Assembly (NCBI GenBank): GCA_946403845.1
Contig: CAMJBL010000018.1
Location: 1-42,616, forward strand
Length of the DNA: 42,616 bases
Direction of reading: 5' to 3'
Origin: an uncultured Prevotella sp.
GTDB taxonomy: Bacteria; Bacteroidota; Bacteroidia; Bacteroidales; Bacteroidaceae
Made by a program: the position numbers and the translations under genes. The notes beneath the pieces were generated by a model, which saw nothing but the letters and a program-made list of their open reading frames with translations, was not told where the DNA came from and ran no database searches. Positions 25,284 through 33,837 of the stretch are shown piece by piece. Positions within the stretch are counted from its first letter, which is position 1, and each line of letters opens with the position of its first letter.

Positions 25284-28276
25284 TGGAAAATCCAGATGTT
25301 GAGAATACTGTTCATGTTGAGCCCGCAGGAGGCGACATGACGATGCGCCCGGCATCAATGGGCCAGACGGATCCTTCTGGCTCTTTGGATATGACGATGC
25401 GTACAACAACTAATCCAGGTCAAGATGATTCTGAGGCGCAGGATGTAGCCGGAGAGTTTTTTGTCCTGAAAGGTGTCAAGTACAAGAACAAGCAATGTCT
25501 CAGTGAAAATTCAGGTGAGGCTCAGGTTTTTCTTGTGGAACGTGACGGCGAGGAATATGTTCTGAAGATCTATTATCCGACGTTCAATGTTAACAAGAAA
25601 ATGTTGCAAACCATTTACAATTTCAAGTTTGAGATGGTCGTATCGCTTATCGACTACGGAAAGATGTATGTAGATGGTAAGAGCCGCAATTATGAGCTGA
25701 TGGAATATCTCCGGGGAGGTTCCATGGTTGATTATCACTTGAAGGGCGATCTCGATAAGTTTCGTCGTATCGCGTTGCAGGCAGCGGCAGCCTTGGCCTA
25801 TTGTCATGGCAACAATATCCTACATAAGGATGTGAAGCCGAGCAACCTCTTCTTCCGTGATAAAGAGCATACAGAGGTTGTTCTTGGCGACTTCGGAATC
25901 TCCAGTATGTTGGAGAATGACGGAAAGCTACATCAGACGACTCAGGCAAGAACACCTATCTATGCTGCTCCTGAGATGTATTCGGATGTGATAGATGGTG
26001 TGGTAGAAGTAACACCTGCGGCTGATTTCTACTCTCTGGGTATCACGCTGATGTATATCTGGCTTGGCGAGAATCCGATGAGCAGTAATGAGCGTGTGAT
26101 GATGCGCCAGAAAAGTGAAGGGCGTCTGCCTCGTATGAATGAATTGCCTGAGCGAGTTAGAATGATTGTTCAGGGTATGACGGTCGTTAATCCGTTGAAC
26201 CGCTGGGGATATGATGAGGTGGAGAAATGGTTTGAGGGAGAAAGCCCGAAAGTGGATTTGAGTTCACCCTTCCTGAAATATAAGAGCTTTATCGTTGATC
26301 CTGACAGGAACTTAGTGGCTGATAATATCCATGAATTGGTACCGATGCTGTTGGATAATGAGAAACTGGCTATCGGTTATCTATACAATGGCCGTATCAG
26401 TTCTTGGTTGGAACAGTGTGGCAATGACAAGTTGAGTACGATTGTCAAGGATATCGTAGTTAATAAGTACCCTGTGGATCAGCATGCCGGACTGATGGCT
26501 GCCGTCTATATGATGGAGCCCACCTATCCATATAAAGACATTAAAGGTAATTTGTGTGACGATGTCCATAGCGTGGCAATATCCTTGCTGAGCTATATCA
26601 AAGAATACGGCATGTTGTTGGTTAATCCCAACGACACACTGTATCAGTATCTGGAGTCGCATACAAAATGTAATATTGATCGTTTGCGTTCGTATTTCAA
26701 TCAGTCGGAGAAGTTCGATGCAAAGGTGGCTGTGATGCGCCTGGTATTTGAGATTGATCCGGAAATACCACTGCTCAGCCGATTCCCTTCTTCGTCTTTG
26801 AAAGAAATCGTCAGAACATTCGGTAAGGAGCAACTGAACCAGGACGAGTGGCATAGCCTGACAGACGGAAGATTGTTGTCATGGATGTATAGCCATGAGG
26901 ACAAAATGGCTTGCGAGAGTCTGCGTATCCTGACCAGGAACCAGCCATATTCGGAAGCTTTAGCCTATAAGGTTCTCTACAATCTGGACCGCAATGCCGC
27001 CTACGACCTTCGTCAAGCCGATACTCCCCAGAAAGTGGGTGAGATGCTGAATGAGAGGTTGAAGAATCTTGAACATACGGATGAGAAGGAGTTTGAGAAA
27101 CAAATGTCCGACATCATTGATTTGAACGGTCGCTTCTCATATTTCGCTCAGTTGCATGGATGGTCGGAAGTCTTGAATGAAGCCAATCGTTGTTTTGATT
27201 TTAACAGCGAAGAGAATAGGGAGCGGTTGGGTGCATATGATGCGAAAACGGCTACATATAGATTCTGTAAGATATTAGGCGTGACGCCGGTATATGTCCT
27301 TTCTGATGGTACGGAGCTGTCAGATGGTCGTAACATTCATTCACATGACTATGCCCAGATCAGGAATGAAATGCGTAATGGTTCCTTCACGCAGTGGCTT
27401 TCAGTCTTCTATCATGAAGACCCGTTTGCTGATCTCACGGAAGAATATGCCTACGAGCACACCCTGGAGGAGTGGTTGAATGCTATCGGAAAGATAGACA
27501 GTCATCAGACCTATTACAAACGTTTTGTCGATGCCCGTGAGGAGACTGCCAACAGGATTTATAATGTCAGAAGTGGTTGGGAACGTGCAAAGGGTAAGGA
27601 GAAAATCTGGCGCATGGCCTTTTATGGCTTGTCAGCTTTATGGATCCTAATGATGTTGTTCATCGGTGTTAAGGATCGTACCTTCTTACTGGGTCATTCC
27701 TTTATCTCCATTGGTTTGCCTTTGGGTGGAATGACTGGTATCATTGTGGCCACCAGAGCCTATTTCAGAGGATATGACTTGTTCTTCTCCTTCCTGTGGG
27801 GTCTGGCTGGCGCATTCTCGTCCTTTATACCTATTATTATTTTAAAATATATGGACCAGTCGCATCCCAGCCTGTTTAATCTGACGGTTATCGCGATCAC
27901 GCTGGTTTATATGCTCATTTGTCATCTGACGGACTTCCGTGGTGACCAGAAAGCTGATAACAAACTGATTTCAGAGGTACTTGACAACGATATCAAGTCA
28001 TCCTTACTGGAACCGCTTTTCTATACTTTCAAGACAAAGTCCTACAAGTTCAAAGGGTCGAAGTTCGGGTTACTTGATGATGTGACTGATCAGGTACGTT
28101 CCATCAGTGGTGAAAGTGTGCTACACTATGTACTGTGGAGTATTCTGGCACTTATCTTTGTACTTGACTTTATCATATACAGTCCTAGTTTGATGAATGT
28201 CAGCAATCCTGATGTTGATAACTTCAGCTTCAGACCTTCGGAAATGATGCAGAAAATAGAAAAAGACGTAGAATAA
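25283..28276 (+). CDS. Membrane-anchored Ser/Thr protein kinase, 997 aa
   Basis: A Hanks-type kinase with an unusually long C-terminal part. The N-terminal tail holds two copies of DMTMR (Thr20, Thr38). The kinase domain (about 60-320) has Lys95 (VLKIYY), HKD catalytic loop (181-183) with Asn188, DFG (203-205), an activation loop rich in Thr (HQTTQART) and APE (229-231), so it should be active. Residues about 330-770 are mainly helical and not recognised. Four hydrophobic segments lie at about 784-880 and a fifth at about 946-968; the kinase domain would be cytoplasmic. It is coupled by TAATG overlaps to both neighbours. Likely partners are the FHA protein (reader) and PP2C (eraser) downstream. 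Confidence 0.92.
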   Translation: MENPDVENTVHVEPAGGDMTMRPASMGQTDPSGSLDMTMRTTTNPGQDDSEAQDVAGEFFVLKGVKYKNKQCLSENSGEAQVFLVERDGEEYVLKIYYPTFNVNKKMLQTIYNFKFEMVVSLIDYGKMYVDGKSRNYELMEYLRGGSMVDYHLKGDLDKFRRIALQAAAALAYCHGNNILHKDVKPSNLFFRDKEHTEVVLGDFGISSMLENDGKLHQTTQARTPIYAAPEMYSDVIDGVVEVTPAADFYSLGITLMYIWLGENPMSSNERVMMRQKSEGRLPRMNELPERVRMIVQGMTVVNPLNRWGYDEVEKWFEGESPKVDLSSPFLKYKSFIVDPDRNLVADNIHELVPMLLDNEKLAIGYLYNGRISSWLEQCGNDKLSTIVKDIVVNKYPVDQHAGLMAAVYMMEPTYPYKDIKGNLCDDVHSVAISLLSYIKEYGMLLVNPNDTLYQYLESHTKCNIDRLRSYFNQSEKFDAKVAVMRLVFEIDPEIPLLSRFPSSSLKEIVRTFGKEQLNQDEWHSLTDGRLLSWMYSHEDKMACESLRILTRNQPYSEALAYKVLYNLDRNAAYDLRQADTPQKVGEMLNERLKNLEHTDEKEFEKQMSDIIDLNGRFSYFAQLHGWSEVLNEANRCFDFNSEENRERLGAYDAKTATYRFCKILGVTPVYVLSDGTELSDGRNIHSHDYAQIRNEMRNGSFTQWLSVFYHEDPFADLTEEYAYEHTLEEWLNAIGKIDSHQTYYKRFVDAREETANRIYNVRSGWERAKGKEKIWRMAFYGLSALWILMMLFIGVKDRTFLLGHSFISIGLPLGGMTGIIVATRAYFRGYDLFFSFLWGLAGAFSSFIPIIILKYMDQSHPSLFNLTVIAITLVYMLICHLTDFRGDQKADNKLISEVLDNDIKSSLLEPLFYTFKTKSYKFKGSKFGLLDDVTDQVRSISGESVLHYVLWSILALIFVLDFIIYSPSLMNVSNPDVDNFSFRPSEMMQKIEKDVE

Positions 28277-31200
28277 TGATATGTGAACATTGCCATAAGG
28301 AAAACAGGAGCGTAGCCAGGTTCTGTAAATGGTGTGGACAACCCATGATCAGCCAGAACTTGCTCGACAAGTTGGTTGGTCTTGATACCATCAAGCAGCA
28401 ACTGAAGACAATCGTCGATACCTATGCTTTCCTGCGTTCGCGTAAGGATATCGCCCAGGTACGTATTTCCGTTAATGCCATTGTCATCGGTGAGACAGGA
28501 ACGGGTAAGACGGCTCTGGCAGAGATCCTCCGCGACTATTTCTATCAAAACAAGATTATCGAAAAGCCGAAACTGACGATGGTGGATGCCGTTGACTATC
28601 AGCGCTTTGTCGATAAGTGGGAAGAAAATATCAAGAAGGCAAAGAATGGTATCCTGTTCTTTGACAATGTCCAGAAACTGCTGCCGGATAAGTATTCCAA
28701 CCAGGTGAATCCTCTGGATAAGCTGTTTGTCGAGATGGACAAATGGGAGGATAACCCGGTGGTCATCATCTCAGGACTTCCCAAGGGTCTTGATGACTTC
28801 CTGGAGAGTAATCCGGCTGTTGCCAACCGTTTCAAGTATACGTTCCGTTTACCTACGCCAAACTATAACGAGTTGACGGATATCTGTAAACTGAGTTTGA
28901 AAACGCGTTATGGTATTTCAGATTTCTCGCCAGAGGCTGACGATCAGTTGAAACGTTATTTCAAGTATCAGATTAAGATCAAGGACGAGACCTTTGGTAA
29001 TGCCCACTTGGCCATGAAGACGGCTGAGGATATCTTCACTCAATTCATCAGTCGTGGCGCACAGGCCACTATCGTTGAAAAGAGCGATATCAAGGGCTAT
29101 GTACCTGAGGAGCGTTCGGTTGAGGATATTCTGAAAGACCTCGACAAGTACATCGGTATGGACGAGGTGAAGGCTGCCGTTCGTGAGATTGCCTATGCTG
29201 TGAAGAATAGTGTGGAGCGTGCTGAACGCGGCTTGGGTGAGCAGGAGAAGATGTCGATGCATATCATCCTGACAGGTAATCCCGGAACAGGTAAGACCAC
29301 TATAGCCCGTAAACTGGGTGAGATCTTAGCAGCGATTGGCTATCTCGATAGCGGACATGTGGTAGAAGTAGACCGTGCCAAGATGGTCAGTCCTTATCAA
29401 GGCGAGACACCGAAGGTGGTAGACCGTTTGTGCGACAAGGCGATGGGTGGTATTCTCTTTGTTGATGAGGCTTATACCTTGGCGCCTGTCAGCCAGGCAG
29501 GTGACCGTGATAATCAGGGCGCACAGGCATTGGAGAAGCTTATGAAACGTATGGAGGACGATCGTGGTAAGTTTGTTGTCATCGCTGCCGGTTATCGTAC
29601 TGAGATGGATAATCTCTTCCGTATCAACCCGGGCTTCCGCAGTCGTTTCAATTACTTCCTGAATATCGAAGACTACACGCCTGAACAGCTTTATGAAATC
29701 ATGCTCGTCTTTGCCAAGGAGAAGAAGTATTTGTTCTCTGAACAGGCAGAGGCCTTGACGAAGAAGATGATTACGGAGTTGTACAACTCTCGTGACAAAG
29801 ACTTTGCCAATGGCCGTACGATGCGCTCGCTATTCGATCAGATCTGTAAGAAACAGGCCCAGCGTCTGCAAGGTGAGAGCATCTCTACAATGAGCAATGA
29901 GCAGCTGATGACCATTGAGGATCAGGATGTCCCATACGAGGCTCCGCAAACCGTAGACTATACAGAGTGTCTGAAGAAACTCGATGGCCTTGTGGGATTG
30001 GGTGGCGTGAAGAAGGAAATCTCCAATCTTGCCGCTTACCTCAATTTGCAGATCAAGCGTGGCGAAACCAATACCTTCCAAGGCAAACATTATGTCTTTA
30101 CGGGTAATCCCGGAACAGGTAAGACAACGGTGGCACGTATCATGGCCGATGTGTTTAAGACATTGGGCATCGTGTCACGAGGTCAGTTGGTAGAAGCCGA
30201 TCGTGCGAAATTAGTCGCAGGCTACTCCGGACAGACAGCTATCAAGACCAATCAGTTGGTTGATCAGGCCATGGGTGGCGTGTTGTTTATCGATGAGGCT
30301 TACACGTTGAAGTCGAATGACAGCGATTCGTTTGGCGCAGAAGCCATCGATACGCTGTTGAAGCGATTGGAAGATGATCGTGGTAAGTTCATTTGTATCG
30401 TGGCAGGCTATACTGACCAGATGCATGACTTCATTGATACCAACCCCGGATTGAAGAGCCGATTCACGCAGACCATTCATTTCGACGATTACACACCTGA
30501 TGAGTTGACGCAGATTTTCATCAATCTGGCTAAGGGTAAGAACTTCACGATCGACGATGAAACAGAGGCTGCTATCCATCGCGAGTTTGAACAGCTCTAT
30601 CTGCGTCGTGATAAGAATTTCGGCAACGCCCGTGAGGCCCGTCGCATTTTCGATGGCGCAGTAGAACGACAGAGTCAGCGACTGGTTAAACTGATGAGCG
30701 ATCCTGGTTTCCAGGAGGGCGATATGTATAAGCTGACGAAGGAAGATCTGCCCATGGCTCAAAGTGATTCTGCCCGTCCGCTTGAAGAGGTTCTTAATGA
30801 ACTCGACGAGTTCATCGGCATGCGTTCTGTCAAGAATTCCATCCGTCGTCTGGCTGTTCAGAGCATGTTTATGAAACAGCGTGCAGCGATGGGTGCCGGT
30901 AAGGTACAGCAGATGGCTATGAACTTTATCCTGACAGGTAATCCAGGAACGGGTAAGACTTCTATTGCCCGTAAGATGGGCGAGGTGCTTCAGGCTATGG
31001 AGATCCTTCCTACGGCCCGTGTCATTGAAGCCAGCCGAGCCACTCTGGTAGGAAAATATATGGGCGAGACCCCGAAGATTGTTAACAATATGTGTGACAA
31101 GGCGATGGGCGGTATTCTCTTCATCGATGAGGCCTATACCCTCAGTGATGGTGGCGACCAGTATGGCAAGGAAGCCATCGATACGCTGATGAAGCGTATG

Positions 31201-31581
31201 GAGGACGATCGTGGCAAGTTTGTCGTCATTGCTGCAGGCTATAAGGATAAGATGGAGGAGTTCCTGATGATGAATCCCGGATTGGCCAGCCGCTTTACTC
31301 ACAAGCTCCATATCGACGATTACAACGAAGACGAGCTCTTGGCCATCTTCAAGCATATGGCTCAGAAGGATTCGTATACCCTGTCGCCGACGGCAGAGTT
31401 CAAGGCCTTGGATACGATCTATAAGATGGTGCTTAATAAGGACGAATCGTGGGGTAATGCCCGTGAAATGCGTAACCTGCTCGATGCGACCATTCAGAAG
31501 CTCTCGCTCCGTGTTTCACAGATGCCGCCAGAGGAGGTGACTAAAGAAACCTATCAGTTAATTACACCAGAAGATTTATAA
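28276..31581 (+). CDS. Zinc-ribbon protein with four tandem AAA+ domains (CbbX/SpoVK type)
   Basis: An 1101-aa ATPase. An N-terminal zinc ribbon (Cys3/6/17/20) is followed by four AAA+ modules. Module 1 has Walker A GETGTGKT (72-79), but its Walker B reads GILFFDN, with Asn in place of the catalytic Glu. Modules 2, 3 and 4 have GNPGTGKT (near 334, 610 and 888) and intact Walker B VDEAYTL or IDEAYTL, with the CbbX/SpoVK pattern around them (KAMGGILF.DEAYTL, RMEDDRGKFVVIAAGY, NPG..SRF). Related ATPases remodel protein partners, for example Rubisco activase CbbX and EccA of type VII secretion. No secretion genes are nearby. It may be a substrate or effector of the kinase (inference). Confidence 0.93.
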   Translation: MICEHCHKENRSVARFCKWCGQPMISQNLLDKLVGLDTIKQQLKTIVDTYAFLRSRKDIAQVRISVNAIVIGETGTGKTALAEILRDYFYQNKIIEKPKLTMVDAVDYQRFVDKWEENIKKAKNGILFFDNVQKLLPDKYSNQVNPLDKLFVEMDKWEDNPVVIISGLPKGLDDFLESNPAVANRFKYTFRLPTPNYNELTDICKLSLKTRYGISDFSPEADDQLKRYFKYQIKIKDETFGNAHLAMKTAEDIFTQFISRGAQATIVEKSDIKGYVPEERSVEDILKDLDKYIGMDEVKAAVREIAYAVKNSVERAERGLGEQEKMSMHIILTGNPGTGKTTIARKLGEILAAIGYLDSGHVVEVDRAKMVSPYQGETPKVVDRLCDKAMGGILFVDEAYTLAPVSQAGDRDNQGAQALEKLMKRMEDDRGKFVVIAAGYRTEMDNLFRINPGFRSRFNYFLNIEDYTPEQLYEIMLVFAKEKKYLFSEQAEALTKKMITELYNSRDKDFANGRTMRSLFDQICKKQAQRLQGESISTMSNEQLMTIEDQDVPYEAPQTVDYTECLKKLDGLVGLGGVKKEISNLAAYLNLQIKRGETNTFQGKHYVFTGNPGTGKTTVARIMADVFKTLGIVSRGQLVEADRAKLVAGYSGQTAIKTNQLVDQAMGGVLFIDEAYTLKSNDSDSFGAEAIDTLLKRLEDDRGKFICIVAGYTDQMHDFIDTNPGLKSRFTQTIHFDDYTPDELTQIFINLAKGKNFTIDDETEAAIHREFEQLYLRRDKNFGNAREARRIFDGAVERQSQRLVKLMSDPGFQEGDMYKLTKEDLPMAQSDSARPLEEVLNELDEFIGMRSVKNSIRRLAVQSMFMKQRAAMGAGKVQQMAMNFILTGNPGTGKTSIARKMGEVLQAMEILPTARVIEASRATLVGKYMGETPKIVNNMCDKAMGGILFIDEAYTLSDGGDQYGKEAIDTLMKRMEDDRGKFVVIAAGYKDKMEEFLMMNPGLASRFTHKLHIDDYNEDELLAIFKHMAQKDSYTLSPTAEFKALDTIYKMVLNKDESWGNAREMRNLLDATIQKLSLRVSQMPPEEVTKETYQLITPEDL

Positions 31582-31591
31582 TTAGACAATT

Positions 31592-32146
31592 ATGATTATT
31601 TGCCCGACTTGCAAGGAAGAGATAGATAATGATTCCCATTTCTGTGATCAATGTGGACAGGCTTTGCTGTTTTGTGATCGTTGTGGAAATGTTGGTGTAG
31701 GACGTCGTTGTACAAAATGTGGCGGCATGATGGTTGCTCGCAGCAATGGTCCTGCTGAAGGCGTTCCCGGTATGTCGGAAAGCCTGAAAATGGAGATGGC
31801 TGTTACTGGAAGTCTGCGCGGAAATCAACAGCAGAATGGAAATGGCATTCCTGTCTTGACGCTGGCTAACGATAGTCTCAATATCCGTATTGTGGGTATC
31901 AATGGTGCAATCATCGGTCGTCGTACAGGGCCCTATTCCCATTTCTTTGAAAAATATCCATATGTGTCAGGAACCCATGCACAGTTGAAATATGCAGTTA
32001 ATACAGGTTGGTGTATCGTCGATAAGCATTCCTCCAATGGAACGAAGTTGAATCAGCGCAATCTTCAGCCGGATGTCGACATGTCGCTCAATAATGGTGA
32101 TGTGCTGACAATAGCCAACATTAATTTGCAAGTGATTGTAAGATAA
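31592..32146 (+). CDS. Zinc-ribbon/FHA domain protein
   Basis: A 184-aa protein made of two zinc ribbons (Cys4/7/18/21 and Cys28/31/40/43), a flexible linker (about 50-85) and an FHA domain (about 88-184). The FHA phosphothreonine-binding residues are present: GR (109-110), SGTH (126-129) and SNGT (148-151). FHA domains read phosphothreonine, so this is the natural reader for the kinase in the same operon. It follows the AAA gene by ten bases and precedes PP2C by seven. The ribbons resemble those in the first and third proteins of the operon. Confidence 0.92.
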   Translation: MIICPTCKEEIDNDSHFCDQCGQALLFCDRCGNVGVGRRCTKCGGMMVARSNGPAEGVPGMSESLKMEMAVTGSLRGNQQQNGNGIPVLTLANDSLNIRIVGINGAIIGRRTGPYSHFFEKYPYVSGTHAQLKYAVNTGWCIVDKHSSNGTKLNQRNLQPDVDMSLNNGDVLTIANINLQVIVR

Positions 32147-32153
32147 GCCTCCA

Positions 32154-32900
32154 ATGATGAACTTGTATGTGACAGCTGCAAGCAGAGTCGGCTGTGTCAG
32201 GAGTAATAACGAAGACATGATACTGGTGAGCAGTTCATTTATTCGTAATGATACTTATTCCACGAAAATTGAGCTTGATCCGCAGAAACGGACCTTGTTT
32301 GCCGTGGCCGACGGAATGGGAGGTCATAAGAGTGGGGAAGTGGCCAGTAGCGATGCCTTACACAATCTCCATTTCTTCTTCAACGATCTTCCTGCTGGTC
32401 TGACGGCAGGAGAGTTTAACGAGATGATGGTGGTGTGGCTGGACTCTATCAATAAGATTATCGATTCCAAGGGTCGTGTTGATGACCAGTACAAGGGCAT
32501 GGGTACCACTTTAGTGGGAATGGCCTGTTACGGTGGCGATTTCTTCTCCTTTAATTGTGGCGACAGCCGTCTTTACCGTTTGCGTAATGGGTCTTTGGAA
32601 CAGCTCACCACAGACCACTCTCTGAATAATATGTTAGGATCGTCAGAGCATTCGAGTGTGATTACGAATTGCATTGGAGGAGGCTGCACACAATCGTATA
32701 TCGACATCGTCAGGATGACTGACGACGTCCAGCTATCCGACATCTTTCTGCTATGTAGTGATGGCTTGAGCGACATGCTCAACGACCAGCAGATAGAGGT
32801 CATGTTGAAGTCTGGGGGCAATGCTGAGGCCCTCTGTCAGGCCGCTATTGAAGCCGGTGGTTTCGATAATGTCTCGGCCTGTGTGATTGAAGTTAAATGA
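32154..32900 (+). CDS. PP2C-family Ser/Thr protein phosphatase
   Basis: A 248-aa PPM/PP2C phosphatase with all metal-site motifs: RSNNED (Glu20, Asp21), ADGMGGH (Asp53), GMGTTL, CGDSRLY, CSDGLSD (Asp203) and FDNVS (Asp238). It should remove phosphate from Ser/Thr targets of the upstream kinase and so make the system reversible. Two adjacent ATGs (32154 and 32157) are possible starts. No membrane segment is present. Nineteen bases separate it from metA with no terminator between, so the transcript may continue. Confidence 0.94.
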   Translation: MMNLYVTAASRVGCVRSNNEDMILVSSSFIRNDTYSTKIELDPQKRTLFAVADGMGGHKSGEVASSDALHNLHFFFNDLPAGLTAGEFNEMMVVWLDSINKIIDSKGRVDDQYKGMGTTLVGMACYGGDFFSFNCGDSRLYRLRNGSLEQLTTDHSLNNMLGSSEHSSVITNCIGGGCTQSYIDIVRMTDDVQLSDIFLLCSDGLSDMLNDQQIEVMLKSGGNAEALCQAAIEAGGFDNVSACVIEVK

Positions 32901-32919
32901 TTAATTGTAAACAGCGATC

Positions 32920-33837
32920 ATGCCGTTAAGATTACCCGATAGATTGCCTGCCATTGACTTGTTAAAGCAGGAAAACATATTTGTGATGGACGATACACGT
33001 GCGCATTCGCAGGATATCCGTCCTTTGAGAATTGTGATTCTGAATCTGATGCCGTTGAAGATTACCACAGAAACGGATCTGATTCGTCTGCTTTCCAACA
33101 CGCCCTTGCAGTTGGAAATCAGTTTTATGAAGTTGAAAAGTCATACCCCGAAGAACACGCCCATCGAGCACATGATGATGTTCTACCGCGACTTTGCCGA
33201 GATGCGGAATGAGAAATACGATGGTATGATTATCACCGGTGCCCCTGTGGAACAACTTGAATTCGAGGATGTCAGTTATTGGAGTGAGATCACGGAGATC
33301 TTCGCGTGGGCGCGTACGCACGTCACGAGTACCTTATATATATGTTGGGCAGCCCAGGCAGGACTCTATTATCATTATGGCATTCCCAAATATCCGCTGC
33401 CGATGAAGATGTTTGGTATCTTCTCGCAGAAGCCTCTTGATCCGAAACTCCCCATCTTCCGTGGTTTCGACGATGAGTTTATGATGCCTCACAGCCGTCA
33501 TACGGAGATCCGTCGTGAGGATATCCTTGCCAATCCCGACCTGAAGTTGATTGCTGAGTCCGACGACTGTGGCGTGAGTGTTGTCATGGCTCGTGAGGGA
33601 CGCGAATTCTTCATCACTGGCCATCTAGAGTATGCGCCCAACACACTCGATAATGAGTATCGTCGCGACAAAGACATCCGGAAGGATGTGGCGCCTCCCC
33701 GGAATTACTATCGTAACAATAATCCGGAAAATCCGCCGTTGGTCACTTGGCGTTCTCATGCCAATCTCTTCTATACCAACTGGGTCAACTATTACGTCTA
33801 TCAGGAGACACCATATAACATTGATGATATTAAGTAA
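32920..33837 (+). CDS. metA: Homoserine O-acyltransferase (MetA family), probably acetyl-specific
   Basis: A 305-aa MetA-family enzyme that activates homoserine for methionine synthesis. The catalytic Cys142 lies in YICWAAQAGLYY; His of the GHLEY segment near residue 235 completes the site, and PHSRHTE is conserved. Residue 111 is Glu (GAPVEQLEFED). In studied members Glu here favours acetyl-CoA and Gly favours succinyl-CoA, so O-acetylhomoserine is the expected product despite the common 'succinyltransferase' name. It sits between the phosphatase and the U32 gene, whose start codon directly follows its stop. Confidence 0.94.
   Translation: MPLRLPDRLPAIDLLKQENIFVMDDTRAHSQDIRPLRIVILNLMPLKITTETDLIRLLSNTPLQLEISFMKLKSHTPKNTPIEHMMMFYRDFAEMRNEKYDGMIITGAPVEQLEFEDVSYWSEITEIFAWARTHVTSTLYICWAAQAGLYYHYGIPKYPLPMKMFGIFSQKPLDPKLPIFRGFDDEFMMPHSRHTEIRREDILANPDLKLIAESDDCGVSVVMAREGREFFITGHLEYAPNTLDNEYRRDKDIRKDVAPPRNYYRNNNPENPPLVTWRSHANLFYTNWVNYYVYQETPYNIDDIK

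Noticed and set aside
30211..31356. A 381-codon minus-strand open frame
   Set aside because: It is the antisense of the third and fourth AAA modules; no start signal or domain.
24345..32900. The kinase/FHA/PP2C/AAA genes as a type VI or type VII secretion locus
   Set aside because: No sheath, tube, baseplate, EccC-type ATPase or WXG100 genes are present in the window.
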